Positions 1-6,822 of a stretch of DNA of 7,101 nt are shown piece after piece; position 1 is the first letter of the stretch, and each line of letters opens with the position of its first letter. The DNA lies in NCBI GenBank assembly GCA_934462885.1, contig CAKSJC010000085.1:1-7101 (forward strand). The letters run 5' to 3'. The stretch is from an uncultured Eubacteriales bacterium. GTDB taxonomy: Bacteria; Bacillota; Clostridia; Oscillospirales; CAG-272. Under the pieces are notes generated by a model. That model worked only from the letters and a program-made list of their open reading frames with translations. It did no database searches and had not been told where the DNA came from. Made by a program: the position numbers and the translations under genes.

Positions 1-165
1 TTCGAATACTGCCGGGAGATCCGAGATTTCCGGTAAGTTATTCTCATTTGAAAGAATGCTGAAAAAAGCGTCAAAAGAGCCGATAGTCAAATTGTTAATA
101 AGTTCTCTTTTCAAAAGAAGAAAGTCAAAATTTTTTTTCAGCGTGTTTTTATCATTTGGAGTCAT
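1..165 (-). CDS. Partial hypothetical protein (N-terminal 55 residues; runs off the left edge)
   Basis: Reading the minus strand from an ATG at 165 gives 55 uninterrupted codons to base 1, starting MTPNDKNTLKKNF and ending near DLPAVFE. The gene is cut by the window edge, so its length and C-terminus are unknown. The visible part is rich in Leu, Phe, Asn and Lys, with a probable helix in the first 30 residues, no signal peptide and no obvious membrane segment. I do not recognise the family. The ribosome binding site is weak: only a CGGA-like stretch lies a few bases before the ATG, and an AAGG lies further up. Support comes from the open frame, its coding-like composition and its same-strand position after htpG. 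An ORF this short could arise by chance, and the true start could be elsewhere. No function is inferred. Confidence 0.5.
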   Translation of the reverse strand, partial: MTPNDKNTLKKNFDFLLLKRELINNLTIGSFDAFFSILSNENNLPEISDLPAVFE

Positions 166-393
166 TTGTTTTCCGTTTTTTTGCCTTTTTATTTTTTTGT
201 TCCACTTGATTTTCGTATATAATGCTTTTTGAGTTTTTGCGTCGAAAGCGTTTAAGAGAAGAAGATGGATGGTTCACGCACATGAAAAATGCCGTCTTTT
301 TTTGTTATAAAGAGTGAATCCGCAGATTTTCGTTATATATTGTCCAACACTTGGTATTATTGCCGACTCATCGGATTATACCGAAGGAATGCA
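166..393. other. Noncoding gap between htpG and the partial gene
   Basis: No convincing gene is present. On the minus strand the first 60 bases after the htpG stop contain short, partly overlapping inverted repeats (GGTAT/ATACC around CCGA/TCGG, then CCAA/TTGG), but no U-tract follows, so this is not a clear intrinsic terminator. Nearer the partial gene the sequence becomes A-rich. A TATATA at about 217-222 (minus strand) with a poor upstream -35 match could be a weak promoter for that gene. Confidence 0.4.
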
Positions 394-2304
394 TTAAAGT
401 TTGCCGAGAATATCGTAGCTTTCGGTGAGAAATTTAACTAACTCGTCGGCGGTGAGCTGTCTTTGAGAAAGTGAAGAGAGCATATAGATTTGTTTGGCTA
501 TTATATCGGCTTTTTCTGTTTCTCCTGATTCAATAAGATCAGAGAGCTTCTTAACGAGCGGAGAGGCAGAATTTAATACGAGAGTTTGTTCAAGCGGAAA
601 ATCCCCGCCCATACTGTATAGCTTCATCATATCGCTCATTCTGCGCGATTCCTCGGGAATATTCAAAACTGCAGGAGTCGATTCGTCTTTGAGTTTACCG
701 ATTTCGACAGTTGTTTTTTCTCCGCAGATTTTTTTGAACATGTCTGCAACTTTCGGAAGTTCGGATTTTTCTCCGTCAGCTTTTAAAACGTCTGCAAGTT
801 CCGCGTCTACACGGCAGAATTTAACTCCGTTTTTGTTTTGTTCGATGATATTGATGAACTGTGTGTCTATTACACGGTTGAAAAGAACTACCTCAACACC
901 GGCGTCCTTGAACATTGAGATATATTTTGACTGAGCTGTGGCGTCAGTAGCATAGTATATTTTGTTTTCGTGAGTCTCTTTTGCATTTTCAAGGTATTCG
1001 TCAACGGTTTTGAATCCTCCTCCGCAAAGTTCAAGAAGGACAGAAGAATTGACTTTGTCATAGAACCTGCGGTCTTTCATACATCCGTATTCAACAAATG
1101 TTTTTATATCGTTCCATATTTTTTCGAAGTTTTCACGGTCCGTATTAAACATAGAGTTTAACTTGTCGGAAACTTTTTTTGTGATATGAGCGGATATTTT
1201 TGAAACGTAGCCGCTGTTCTGAAGGTAGCTTCTCGAAACATTCAGCGGAAGTTCGGGGCAGTCGAGAACTCCTTTAAGCATTAATAAGTATTCGGGTATA
1301 ACTTCCTTGATGTTATCGGCTACGAATACCTGATTATAATAAAGCTTTACCTGACCTTCAAGGCTTTCAAATTCGTTTGTGATTCGCGGGAAATAAAGTA
1401 TTCCCTTAAAATTGAGAGGATAATCAGCTTTTATGTGGATATGGAAGAGAGGCTCCTTCCAGTCATTAAAGACCTTGCGGTAAAATTCCGCATATTCTTC
1501 TTCCGTGCAGTCGGAGGGATTTTTCAACCAAAGCGGATGAGTGTCGTTTATGGGTTTTTGTTCGGCATTTTCGTGATCTTTGCACTTGTCGCATCCGCAT
1601 TCATGATCATGATTTTCTTCATTATCCGAATTATTTTCGTCATGTATATCAAGATATATTTCCTCAGGCATAAATGCGCAGTACTTTTCAATTACGTAGC
1701 GCAGTTTGTGCTCATCAAGAAATTCCTTCCCCTCTTCGTTTATGTGCATTACGACCGCTGTGCCGAATTTGCCGCAAAGATATTCGTCGTCGTCATATCC
1801 GTTTGTTATCTCGTAATTTCCGTTTTCGGTACAAGTCCATTTAATGCAGTTGTCTCCTGTATATGAGCGCGTGATTACATCCACTTCATCGCTTACCATG
1901 AACGAAGAATAGAATCCAAGTCCAAAGTGACCGATTATTCCGCTTTGATTGGCATCGGATCCGGAGTTCTCATATTTGTTTACAAAATCAAGCGCACCGG
2001 AGAGCGCGATCTGACAGATATATTTTTTAAGCTCTTCTTCGGTCATTCCGATACCCGTGTCAACCACAGTGATAGTTGACGCGTCACGGTCGAGAGTTAC
2101 GGTAATTTTAGCTCCTGAGAGATCAATATCGTGAACTTCGCCAAGGGAAACGAGACGGCGTAGTTTAGTAATAGCGTCGCAAGCGTTTGAAACTATTTCA
2201 CGGATAAATATTTCCTTTTCGGAGTAGAGCCATTTTTTAATTATGGGGAATATGTGTTCAAGTTCAACAGATATTCCGCCATGTTCGGTTTTTTCGTTTT
2301 CCAT
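394..2304 (-). CDS. htpG: Molecular chaperone HtpG (bacterial Hsp90)
   Basis: HtpG is a cytosolic, homodimeric ATP-dependent chaperone that remodels client proteins, often with DnaK. With the ATG at 2304 the product is 636 residues, near the usual 620-640. The N-terminal GHKL ATPase domain (about 1-220) shows REIVSNACDA (catalytic Glu36, Mg-binding Asn40), VVDTGIGM (80-87) and the ATP-lid motif GHFGLGFYS (125-133). The middle domain begins near HPLW (256-259) and carries the LPLNVSR loop with Arg358, the residue contacting the ATP gamma-phosphate in Hsp90s. The C-terminal dimerisation domain follows. The linker at about 220-251 is acidic and holds HDHECGCDKC followed by KDH (232-244), an unusual His/Cys cluster. 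A longer frame starts at a TTG (2328), but AGAGGA seven bases before the ATG favours 2304. It has its own promoter, so it is probably monocistronic. No CIRCE element was seen. Identity is secure. Confidence 0.97.
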   Translation of the reverse strand: MENEKTEHGGISVELEHIFPIIKKWLYSEKEIFIREIVSNACDAITKLRRLVSLGEVHDIDLSGAKITVTLDRDASTITVVDTGIGMTEEELKKYICQIALSGALDFVNKYENSGSDANQSGIIGHFGLGFYSSFMVSDEVDVITRSYTGDNCIKWTCTENGNYEITNGYDDDEYLCGKFGTAVVMHINEEGKEFLDEHKLRYVIEKYCAFMPEEIYLDIHDENNSDNEENHDHECGCDKCKDHENAEQKPINDTHPLWLKNPSDCTEEEYAEFYRKVFNDWKEPLFHIHIKADYPLNFKGILYFPRITNEFESLEGQVKLYYNQVFVADNIKEVIPEYLLMLKGVLDCPELPLNVSRSYLQNSGYVSKISAHITKKVSDKLNSMFNTDRENFEKIWNDIKTFVEYGCMKDRRFYDKVNSSVLLELCGGGFKTVDEYLENAKETHENKIYYATDATAQSKYISMFKDAGVEVVLFNRVIDTQFINIIEQNKNGVKFCRVDAELADVLKADGEKSELPKVADMFKKICGEKTTVEIGKLKDESTPAVLNIPEESRRMSDMMKLYSMGGDFPLEQTLVLNSASPLVKKLSDLIESGETEKADIIAKQIYMLSSLSQRQLTADELVKFLTESYDILGKL

Positions 2305-2311
2305 ATTAAAA

Positions 2312-2317
2312 TCCTCT
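2312..2317 (-). promoter_or_regulatory. Ribosome binding site of htpG (fixes the start)
   Basis: AGAGGA on the minus strand lies seven bases before the ATG at 2304. The in-frame TTG at 2328 lies upstream of it and has no comparable site, so translation should start at 2304 and remove eight residues from the longest frame. Confidence 0.8.
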
Positions 2318-2363
2318 ATGTTATACAAAAGTAAAGAAAGACAATATATCTTTGATCATAAAT

Positions 2364-2392
2364 ATTATATCGCAGAGATATGGATTTGTCAA
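2364..2392 (-). promoter_or_regulatory. Consensus sigma-A promoter of htpG
   Basis: On the minus strand TTGACA (2387-2392) and TATAAT (2364-2369) are separated by exactly 17 bases, a perfect match to the vegetative consensus. Transcription should begin around 2355-2358, leaving a leader of about 50 bases. A dyad ATATC-GCAGA-GATAT (2367-2381) overlaps the -10 box and the spacer and could be an operator. No CIRCE inverted repeat (TTAGCACTC-N9-GAGTGCTAA) is present, so HrcA control is not supported by the sequence. Confidence 0.88.
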
Positions 2393-2431
2393 CATTTTAC
2401 ATATTTAATCGATCGTAGGAGCACGGCAAAG

Positions 2432-2471
2432 AAAAAACTGCCGCACGTTCATATGTTTGCGCGTGCGGCAG
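2432..2471 (-). terminator. Rho-independent terminator after the phosphoribosyltransferase gene
   Basis: On the minus strand a perfect 10-bp GC-rich stem (CTGCCGCACG with CGTGCGGCAG) encloses a 14-base loop and is followed by six T residues. It starts eight bases beyond the stop codon. The plus-strand side lacks a T-run, so it acts in the minus direction. It separates the upstream unit from htpG, whose promoter begins about 40 bases further on. Confidence 0.95.
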
Positions 2472-2478
2472 TATAGCT

Positions 2479-3048
2479 TTAGTGGATTGATCCTTCAATT
2501 ACGGTTCCGTCCGGATGGAAAAGCGGAAGTTTTTCAAGATAGAGTATATCGTTTCTCGTCTGAGCGTCTCCCTCGGCAAGTATCGTCATTTTGCCGACGA
2601 TATTTCCGTCTGCTGCTTTAACAAGATTTTCAACGGCGCGCAGAGATTCTCCGGTTGAGATAACGTCGTCAACTATCAGAATTTTTGAACCTTTGATGAG
2701 TTCAGCATCGGCTTTGTCGAGAAAGAGACTCTGTTCACCTTCGGTAGTTATAGAGTGTACCTTGACTTCAAAAATTCCTGTCATGTAAGCTTTTGCTTTT
2801 TTTCGTGCGATAAAGTATTTCTGATTTCCCGCAAGTCTTGCCATCTCATGAGCGAGCGGAATACCTTTTGCTTCTGCCGTGATGATATAGTCGTATTCGG
2901 GAGCAATTTTGAGGAGCGCTTCAGCCGCCGCAGTGGTAAGTTCGGGATCTCCGAAAATAACGAAAGCGCCGATTGATAGATTGTCATTTACAGGGCAGAT
3001 TGGAAGATCGCGGTCCAAACCTGCGATGTTCATATGATATGTTTTCAT
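2479..3048 (-). CDS. Phosphoribosyltransferase of the adenine/xanthine type (purine salvage)
   Basis: This is a 189-residue type I phosphoribosyltransferase. Such enzymes transfer the phosphoribosyl group of PRPP to a purine base, giving a nucleotide and pyrophosphate in the cytosol. The PRPP-binding signature is at 123-135 (ILIVDDVISTGES), with the paired Asp residues at 127-128 and a small-residue phosphate loop. AEAKGIPLAHEMAR (58-71) matches the conserved loop of apt/xpt-like proteins (PEARGF-type). Length fits Apt (about 170-180) or Xpt (about 190). Close relatives in Clostridia are usually labelled adenine phosphoribosyltransferase, but the substrate cannot be settled by eye, so no symbol is given. 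The start ATG is supported by AAAGGTG five bases upstream. The gene follows pheT after 171 bases with no clear terminator between, and ends in a strong terminator. No purine riboswitch was seen upstream. The family call is firm; the specificity is not. Confidence 0.9.
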   Translation of the reverse strand: MKTYHMNIAGLDRDLPICPVNDNLSIGAFVIFGDPELTTAAAEALLKIAPEYDYIITAEAKGIPLAHEMARLAGNQKYFIARKKAKAYMTGIFEVKVHSITTEGEQSLFLDKADAELIKGSKILIVDDVISTGESLRAVENLVKAADGNIVGKMTILAEGDAQTRNDILYLEKLPLFHPDGTVIEGSIH

Positions 3049-3219
3049 TTTTTCACCTTTTGATGTTGTAGGTATAGATTTGTTATTGTTAAGGGTGAGT
3101 TGGTGTTATCGACGCACATGAAGCCGTTAAAAGATAGTGAGATTTAAAACGGTTGCTCCGAAATAAAGGCTTCACATGTTCTATATACAGTATATTTTTC
3201 GTGTGTGAAAAAGATGGAT
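3049..3219. other. pheT-phosphoribosyltransferase gap with an imperfect palindrome
   Basis: This gap has no gene. A long imperfect inverted repeat pairs 3116-3125 with 3168-3179 (ACATG plus AAGCC against GGCTT plus CATGT, with a two-base bulge). An inner repeat, CCGTT (3124-3128) with AACGG (3148-3152), shares bases with the outer stem, so the two folds compete. A separate tight dyad, ATATAC-A-GTATAT on the plus strand, lies at about 3182-3194. No U-tract follows either hairpin, so a standard terminator is not supported, and no strong promoter was found for the downstream gene. Confidence 0.45.
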
Positions 3220-5634
3220 TTATCTGAGTTTGATTCCGAATTTTTTCTCAAGAGAATCAAGTATTTTCTTTACCGCTGCGTCTGCTTCCGCATCTGTGAG
3301 AGTACGGTCTGCGGTTCTGAGCATTACGGCGTAGGACATACCTTTCTTGCCGGCGCCGAGCTGAGATCCTCTGTATACGTCGAAGAGCTCAACCTCTGAT
3401 ACGAGTTTGTCGGAGGCTTTGATCGTCTCGAAAACAGAAGCGGCTTCTGTGTCCTCGTCGCATACGAATGATAAGTCGCGTTCAATGGCGGGATGTTTGG
3501 GTATAGGAGTATACGAGATTGTCTTTTCGCGTGCGTCGAATATTGCATCCATGTCAAGTTCGGCGATATAAGTCGGAGCGGAGATACCGTATGTCTTTGC
3601 AACTTCCGGATGAATCTCGCCGAATACACCGATTCTGCGGTCACCTATGAAGATTTCAGCGCACCTTCCGGGATGGAATGTGTACTCAGTCGTGCATGAT
3701 TTATATGAAACGTCTGATACTTTTACCGTTTCAAAAACAGCTTCAATATAACCTTTCATTGTATAGAAGGTTTTCTTTGAATCGGAAGAAATGAAGCCGA
3801 GAGAAAGTCTGATCGGTTCCTGCGGAAGTTCATCGGGAGTTGTGGGAATATATACCTTTGCCATTTCAAAAAGAAGAACATCCTTGTTTTTCACATTGAA
3901 GTTGTCTGCGAGGACTTTAAGCATTGACGGAAGGGTCGTTGTTCTCATGACCGAGGTGTCTTCGCCCAAGGGATTGGAGATAACAACGCAATTTCTTCTG
4001 ATATCGTCGGCTGCGAGGCGTATTTTGTCGTAATACGAGGGACTAATGAAAGAGAAAGTTTGTATCTCGTTTATTCCCATTCCGAGCAGAGCGTCATGAA
4101 GCTTGTTGTCAAAATTCTGTCTTTCGGTTCTGACTCCAAGGGTGGGGGTTGCGGAATTTGAAAGGGAAGAGCCTATCTTGTTGTAGCCATAGATTCTAAT
4201 GATTTCTTCGGCAAGGTCGTTCATTGTGCGAACGTCATCTCTGAACGTGGGAACGGTAACGGTTGACAGATCCTCCGAGACTTCAAATTCAAGCTTGCGG
4301 AGAACTTCGGCCATGTATTCTTTTGAGAGAGAAATGCCGAGGAATTTATTTATACTGTCCGCATCAAGAGGAAGAGTGAATTTTTCTTTCTTTACGGGAT
4401 AAACATCAATGGTTCCGTTTACGATCTCTCCCGCGCCCAAAAGGGCTACAAGCTCACAGGCTCTGTCAAGAGCCGGCATAGTATTTTCGGAGTCGAGTCC
4501 CTTTTCGAATCTTGCTGAAGATTCTGTTCTCATGCCGAGTTTTTTTGCCGTGATACGGACGTTTCCGGGGTGGAATGTTGCGGATTCGAAAACTACCGTA
4601 GCAGTTGACTCGGTTATTTCGCTGTTTTCACCGCCCATAACTCCGGCAAGAGCGACTGCGCGTGTTGTGTCGGAGATAACGAGCATCGATGAATCAAGAG
4701 TATGTTCTACGCTGTCGAGAGAAGTGAATATCTCGCCGTCGCGCGCCGCGCGAACGTTTATCGCGGAACCGTTGAGGCATTTGTAATCGAAAGCGTGCAT
4801 AGGTTGACCGTATTCGAGCATTACATAGTTTGTAATATCGACGATGTTATTTATCGGACGAACGCCGGAAGCGCGAAGTCTCATTCTTAGCCATAGAGGG
4901 GAGGGAGCAATTTTCACGTTTTTGACTACCCGCGCGGAGTAACGGTAACAGTGATCGTTATCGGTTATCTTCACGGAGAGGTAATTTGAAATGCCGTCTC
5001 CGTCGTCTGAGAGATCGGGAGATTTCGGAGTTGGGATATTTACTTTTTTTCCGAAAGTTACCGCGCTCTCGCGTGCCAGACCGATGATTGAGAGACAATC
5101 GGGACGATTTGAGGTTATTTCAAACACAACGACTGTGTCTGCAAGCCTGAGAACTTTCACCATATCCGCGCCGAGCGGAATATCGGAAAGTCCGACATCT
5201 CCGAGAATAAGGATACCGTCTTCGATAGCTCCGGGCATATCATGGAGCGTAAGTCCAAGCTCTGCGATGGAACAGAACATTCCCTCAGATACTTCGCCGC
5301 GGAGTTTGCCTTTTTTTATTTTTACGTCTCCGGGCAGGTGGGCGCCGTCAGTTGCAACGGGAACGAGCGCGCCTTCAAAAACGTTTGTTGCCGCTGTAAT
5401 TACCTGAAGCGTAGAGTTTCCTCCTATATCAACTTTGCAGATAACCAGTTTTTCGGCGTTCGGATGACGTGAGATTTCGAGTATTTTTCCGCAAACGACT
5501 CCCGAAATATCGTCGGCAAGTTTTTTGTAACCTTCGACTTTGCTTCCGGACATTGTCATTTCATCGCAGTACTGTTTTATTTTAATATCGCTGACATCGG
5601 TGAAATCTGCCAGCCAATTCATAGAAAGCTGCAT
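3220..5634 (-). CDS. pheT: Phenylalanine--tRNA ligase beta subunit
   Basis: PheT is the beta subunit of the cytosolic alpha2-beta2 phenylalanyl-tRNA synthetase; it binds tRNA-Phe and hydrolyses mischarged Tyr-tRNA-Phe. The 804-residue length is typical of bacteria. Domains in order are: an N-terminal strand region; an EMAP/OB-type tRNA-binding domain (about 40-150, with HPNAEKLVICKVD); the B3/4 editing domain (about 210-395, including QPMHAFD and GVMGGE, whose Glu336 matches the conserved editing-site Glu); the B5 domain (about 418-487, with FRDDVRTMNDLAEEIIRIYGY); a catalytically inactive synthetase-like core (about 500-700); and the C-terminal FDX-ACB anticodon-binding domain (about 708-803, with PKHPAIERDLSFV). 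The start ATG follows GAAAGGG with a seven-base spacer. pheS lies 99 bases upstream and both should be controlled by the T-box leader. Frame and domains are intact, with no sign of truncation. Confidence 0.98.
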   Translation of the reverse strand: MQLSMNWLADFTDVSDIKIKQYCDEMTMSGSKVEGYKKLADDISGVVCGKILEISRHPNAEKLVICKVDIGGNSTLQVITAATNVFEGALVPVATDGAHLPGDVKIKKGKLRGEVSEGMFCSIAELGLTLHDMPGAIEDGILILGDVGLSDIPLGADMVKVLRLADTVVVFEITSNRPDCLSIIGLARESAVTFGKKVNIPTPKSPDLSDDGDGISNYLSVKITDNDHCYRYSARVVKNVKIAPSPLWLRMRLRASGVRPINNIVDITNYVMLEYGQPMHAFDYKCLNGSAINVRAARDGEIFTSLDSVEHTLDSSMLVISDTTRAVALAGVMGGENSEITESTATVVFESATFHPGNVRITAKKLGMRTESSARFEKGLDSENTMPALDRACELVALLGAGEIVNGTIDVYPVKKEKFTLPLDADSINKFLGISLSKEYMAEVLRKLEFEVSEDLSTVTVPTFRDDVRTMNDLAEEIIRIYGYNKIGSSLSNSATPTLGVRTERQNFDNKLHDALLGMGINEIQTFSFISPSYYDKIRLAADDIRRNCVVISNPLGEDTSVMRTTTLPSMLKVLADNFNVKNKDVLLFEMAKVYIPTTPDELPQEPIRLSLGFISSDSKKTFYTMKGYIEAVFETVKVSDVSYKSCTTEYTFHPGRCAEIFIGDRRIGVFGEIHPEVAKTYGISAPTYIAELDMDAIFDAREKTISYTPIPKHPAIERDLSFVCDEDTEAASVFETIKASDKLVSEVELFDVYRGSQLGAGKKGMSYAVMLRTADRTLTDAEADAAVKKILDSLEKKFGIKLR

Positions 5635-5733
5635 ATTATGACCCTTTCTTATTTAATGAAAAATAATGCAATATATAATTTTATCGGATTTACCTGATAT
5701 GAAATTTACATATAAAACATCTTAAAGATTACA

Positions 5734-6747
5734 TTAGAATTGCTTTAAGAATCTGACGTCGTTTTCGTAAAGAAGGCGCATATCGTCGATGTGGTACTTG
5801 AGAAGAACGATACGTTCGATGCCCATACCAAAGGCAAATCCGCTGTATACATTGGGATCAATGCCGCAGAACTTCAAAACGTTCGGATGAACCATACCTG
5901 CGCCGAGGATTTCGATCCAACCCTCGCCTTTACAGAATCTGCATCCTTTGCCTCCGCAGAGGAAGCATGAAACGTCGACTTCGGCTGAAGGCTCTGTGAA
6001 TGGGAAGTGGTGCGGACGGAATCTGATTTCCGTATTTTCTCCGAACATTCTCTTTGCAAACATTTCAAGAGTTCCTTTAAGATCAGCCATGGTAATTCCC
6101 TTGTCTACAACAAGTCCTTCGAATTGGTGGAAAAGGGGAGAGTGAGTCGCGTCTACTGCGTCGGAACGGTAAACTCTTCCGGGAGAAATTATCTTGATCG
6201 GAGGTTTTTGGTTTTCCATGACGCGCGCCTGAACCGGGGATGTCTGTGAGCGAAGAAGAATGTTTTCTGTTATATAGAACGTGTCCTGAGTGTCGCGTGC
6301 GGGGTGATCCTTCGGAATATTGAGAGCCTGGAAGTTGTAGTAGTCGTATTCGACTTCGGGACCGTCGACTATCGAGTATCCCATACCGAGGAATATATCT
6401 TCAAGTTGTCTCTGAACGAGAGAGATAGGATGAGTGTGCCCCGCGAAGATCTTATCTCCGGGAATAGTGACGTCGATACGCTCTGCTTCAAGTTTTTCTT
6501 TGAGCTCACGCCCACGGCGCTCGGATATCAGCTCGTCGATCTTTTTTTCGATCTCAGATCGGATATCGTTTGCAAGCTGTCCGATGACGGGACGTTCTTC
6601 GGCAGAGAGCTTTCCCATACCGCGTAGCACGGATGTAAGTTCGCCTTTTTTACCGAGGTATTTAATCCTTAGCTCTTCTATCTGCGAGGAAGGATTAGAC
6701 AGTGCTTCCATCGCTTCTGCTTTGATTTTTTCAAGAGTTTCTCTCAT
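5734..6747 (-). CDS. pheS: Phenylalanine--tRNA ligase alpha subunit
   Basis: PheS is the catalytic alpha subunit that activates phenylalanine with ATP and charges tRNA-Phe. From the chosen ATG it is 337 residues, the usual size. An N-terminal coiled-coil arm (about 1-90) binds tRNA. The class II catalytic core shows motif 1 (GMGYSIVDGPEVE, 121-133), the LLRSQTSPVQ loop (164-173), motif 2 (GRVYRSD through the FEGLVVD strand, about 190-215) and motif 3 (GFAFGMGIERI, 303-313). Four cysteines at 261, 264, 269 and 272 form a CxxC-CxxC pair common in PheS of this group. The conserved Ala in GFAFG, part of the phenylalanine pocket, is present. A longer frame begins at 6780, but that ATG abuts the leader terminator U-tract and has no binding site. 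The ATG at 6747 has AGAAGGG eight bases upstream, so it is preferred. The gene is the first target of the T-box. Confidence 0.98.
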   Translation of the reverse strand: MRETLEKIKAEAMEALSNPSSQIEELRIKYLGKKGELTSVLRGMGKLSAEERPVIGQLANDIRSEIEKKIDELISERRGRELKEKLEAERIDVTIPGDKIFAGHTHPISLVQRQLEDIFLGMGYSIVDGPEVEYDYYNFQALNIPKDHPARDTQDTFYITENILLRSQTSPVQARVMENQKPPIKIISPGRVYRSDAVDATHSPLFHQFEGLVVDKGITMADLKGTLEMFAKRMFGENTEIRFRPHHFPFTEPSAEVDVSCFLCGGKGCRFCKGEGWIEILGAGMVHPNVLKFCGIDPNVYSGFAFGMGIERIVLLKYHIDDMRLLYENDVRFLKQF

Positions 6748-6755
6748 GGTTTTAT

Positions 6756-6762
6756 CCCTTCT
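6756..6762 (-). promoter_or_regulatory. Ribosome binding site of pheS (fixes the start)
   Basis: AGAAGGG on the minus strand ends eight bases before the ATG at 6747. The alternative in-frame ATG at 6780 is preceded only by the T-rich tail of the terminator, so the 11 extra residues MHHKIFRRDKT are probably not translated. Confidence 0.8.
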
Positions 6763-6793
6763 GAATATTTTATGATGCATATTTTGTGAAAAT

Positions 6794-6822
6794 AAAAAAA
6801 CCTATAATCAAACGATCATAGG
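6794..6822 (-). terminator. Leader terminator of the pheS T-box
   Basis: On the minus strand CCTATGATC pairs with GATTATAGG across a GTTT loop (nine pairs including one G-U), followed by seven T residues (6794-6800). Its 5' arm shares bases 6821-6822 with the antiterminator 3' strand (CGTCCC, 6821-6826), so the two structures exclude each other, as expected for a transcriptional T-box. It stops transcription about 46 bases before the pheS start when tRNA-Phe is charged. Confidence 0.93.

Noticed and set aside
276..284. The 9-mer ACGCACATG occurs in two intergenic gaps (276-284 and 3112-3120)
   Set aside because: Nine-base repeats are expected many times by chance in a 7-kb sequence, and the flanking bases do not match, so this is not evidence of a shared regulatory motif.
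1435..1866. 143-residue plus-strand frame with a hydrophobic, membrane-like translation
   Set aside because: It lies wholly inside htpG on the opposite strand. The hydrophobic look comes from reading the reverse complement of the acidic linker and neighbouring codons. htpG is unambiguous here.
2432..2471. Bidirectional terminator serving both strands
   Set aside because: The stem is symmetric, but only the minus-strand direction has a T-run after it, and there is no plus-strand gene to end.
3150..3165. CTCCGAAATAAA as a possible PurR box upstream of the phosphoribosyltransferase
   Set aside because: Only the CCGAA core matches, and the second inverted box expected for PurR sites is absent.
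3181..3196. ATATACAGTATAT dyad as a LexA-type SOS box
   Set aside because: It is a tight 6-1-6 palindrome and lacks the CTGT-N8-ACAG or GAAC-N4-GTTC spacing of known LexA sites. No SOS gene is adjacent.
3049..3219. Possible purine riboswitch upstream of the phosphoribosyltransferase
   Set aside because: The conserved three-way-junction core and loop sequences of the purine aptamer are not present.
4991..5407. 138-residue plus-strand frame, Ser/Pro-rich
   Set aside because: It is antisense to the conserved tRNA-binding and editing domains of pheT, with no binding site or recognisable domain.
5932..5967. Four-cysteine cluster in PheS as a novel zinc site
   Set aside because: The CxxC-CxxC arrangement before the GWIEILGAGMVHP stretch is common in PheS of this bacterial group, so it is a family feature.
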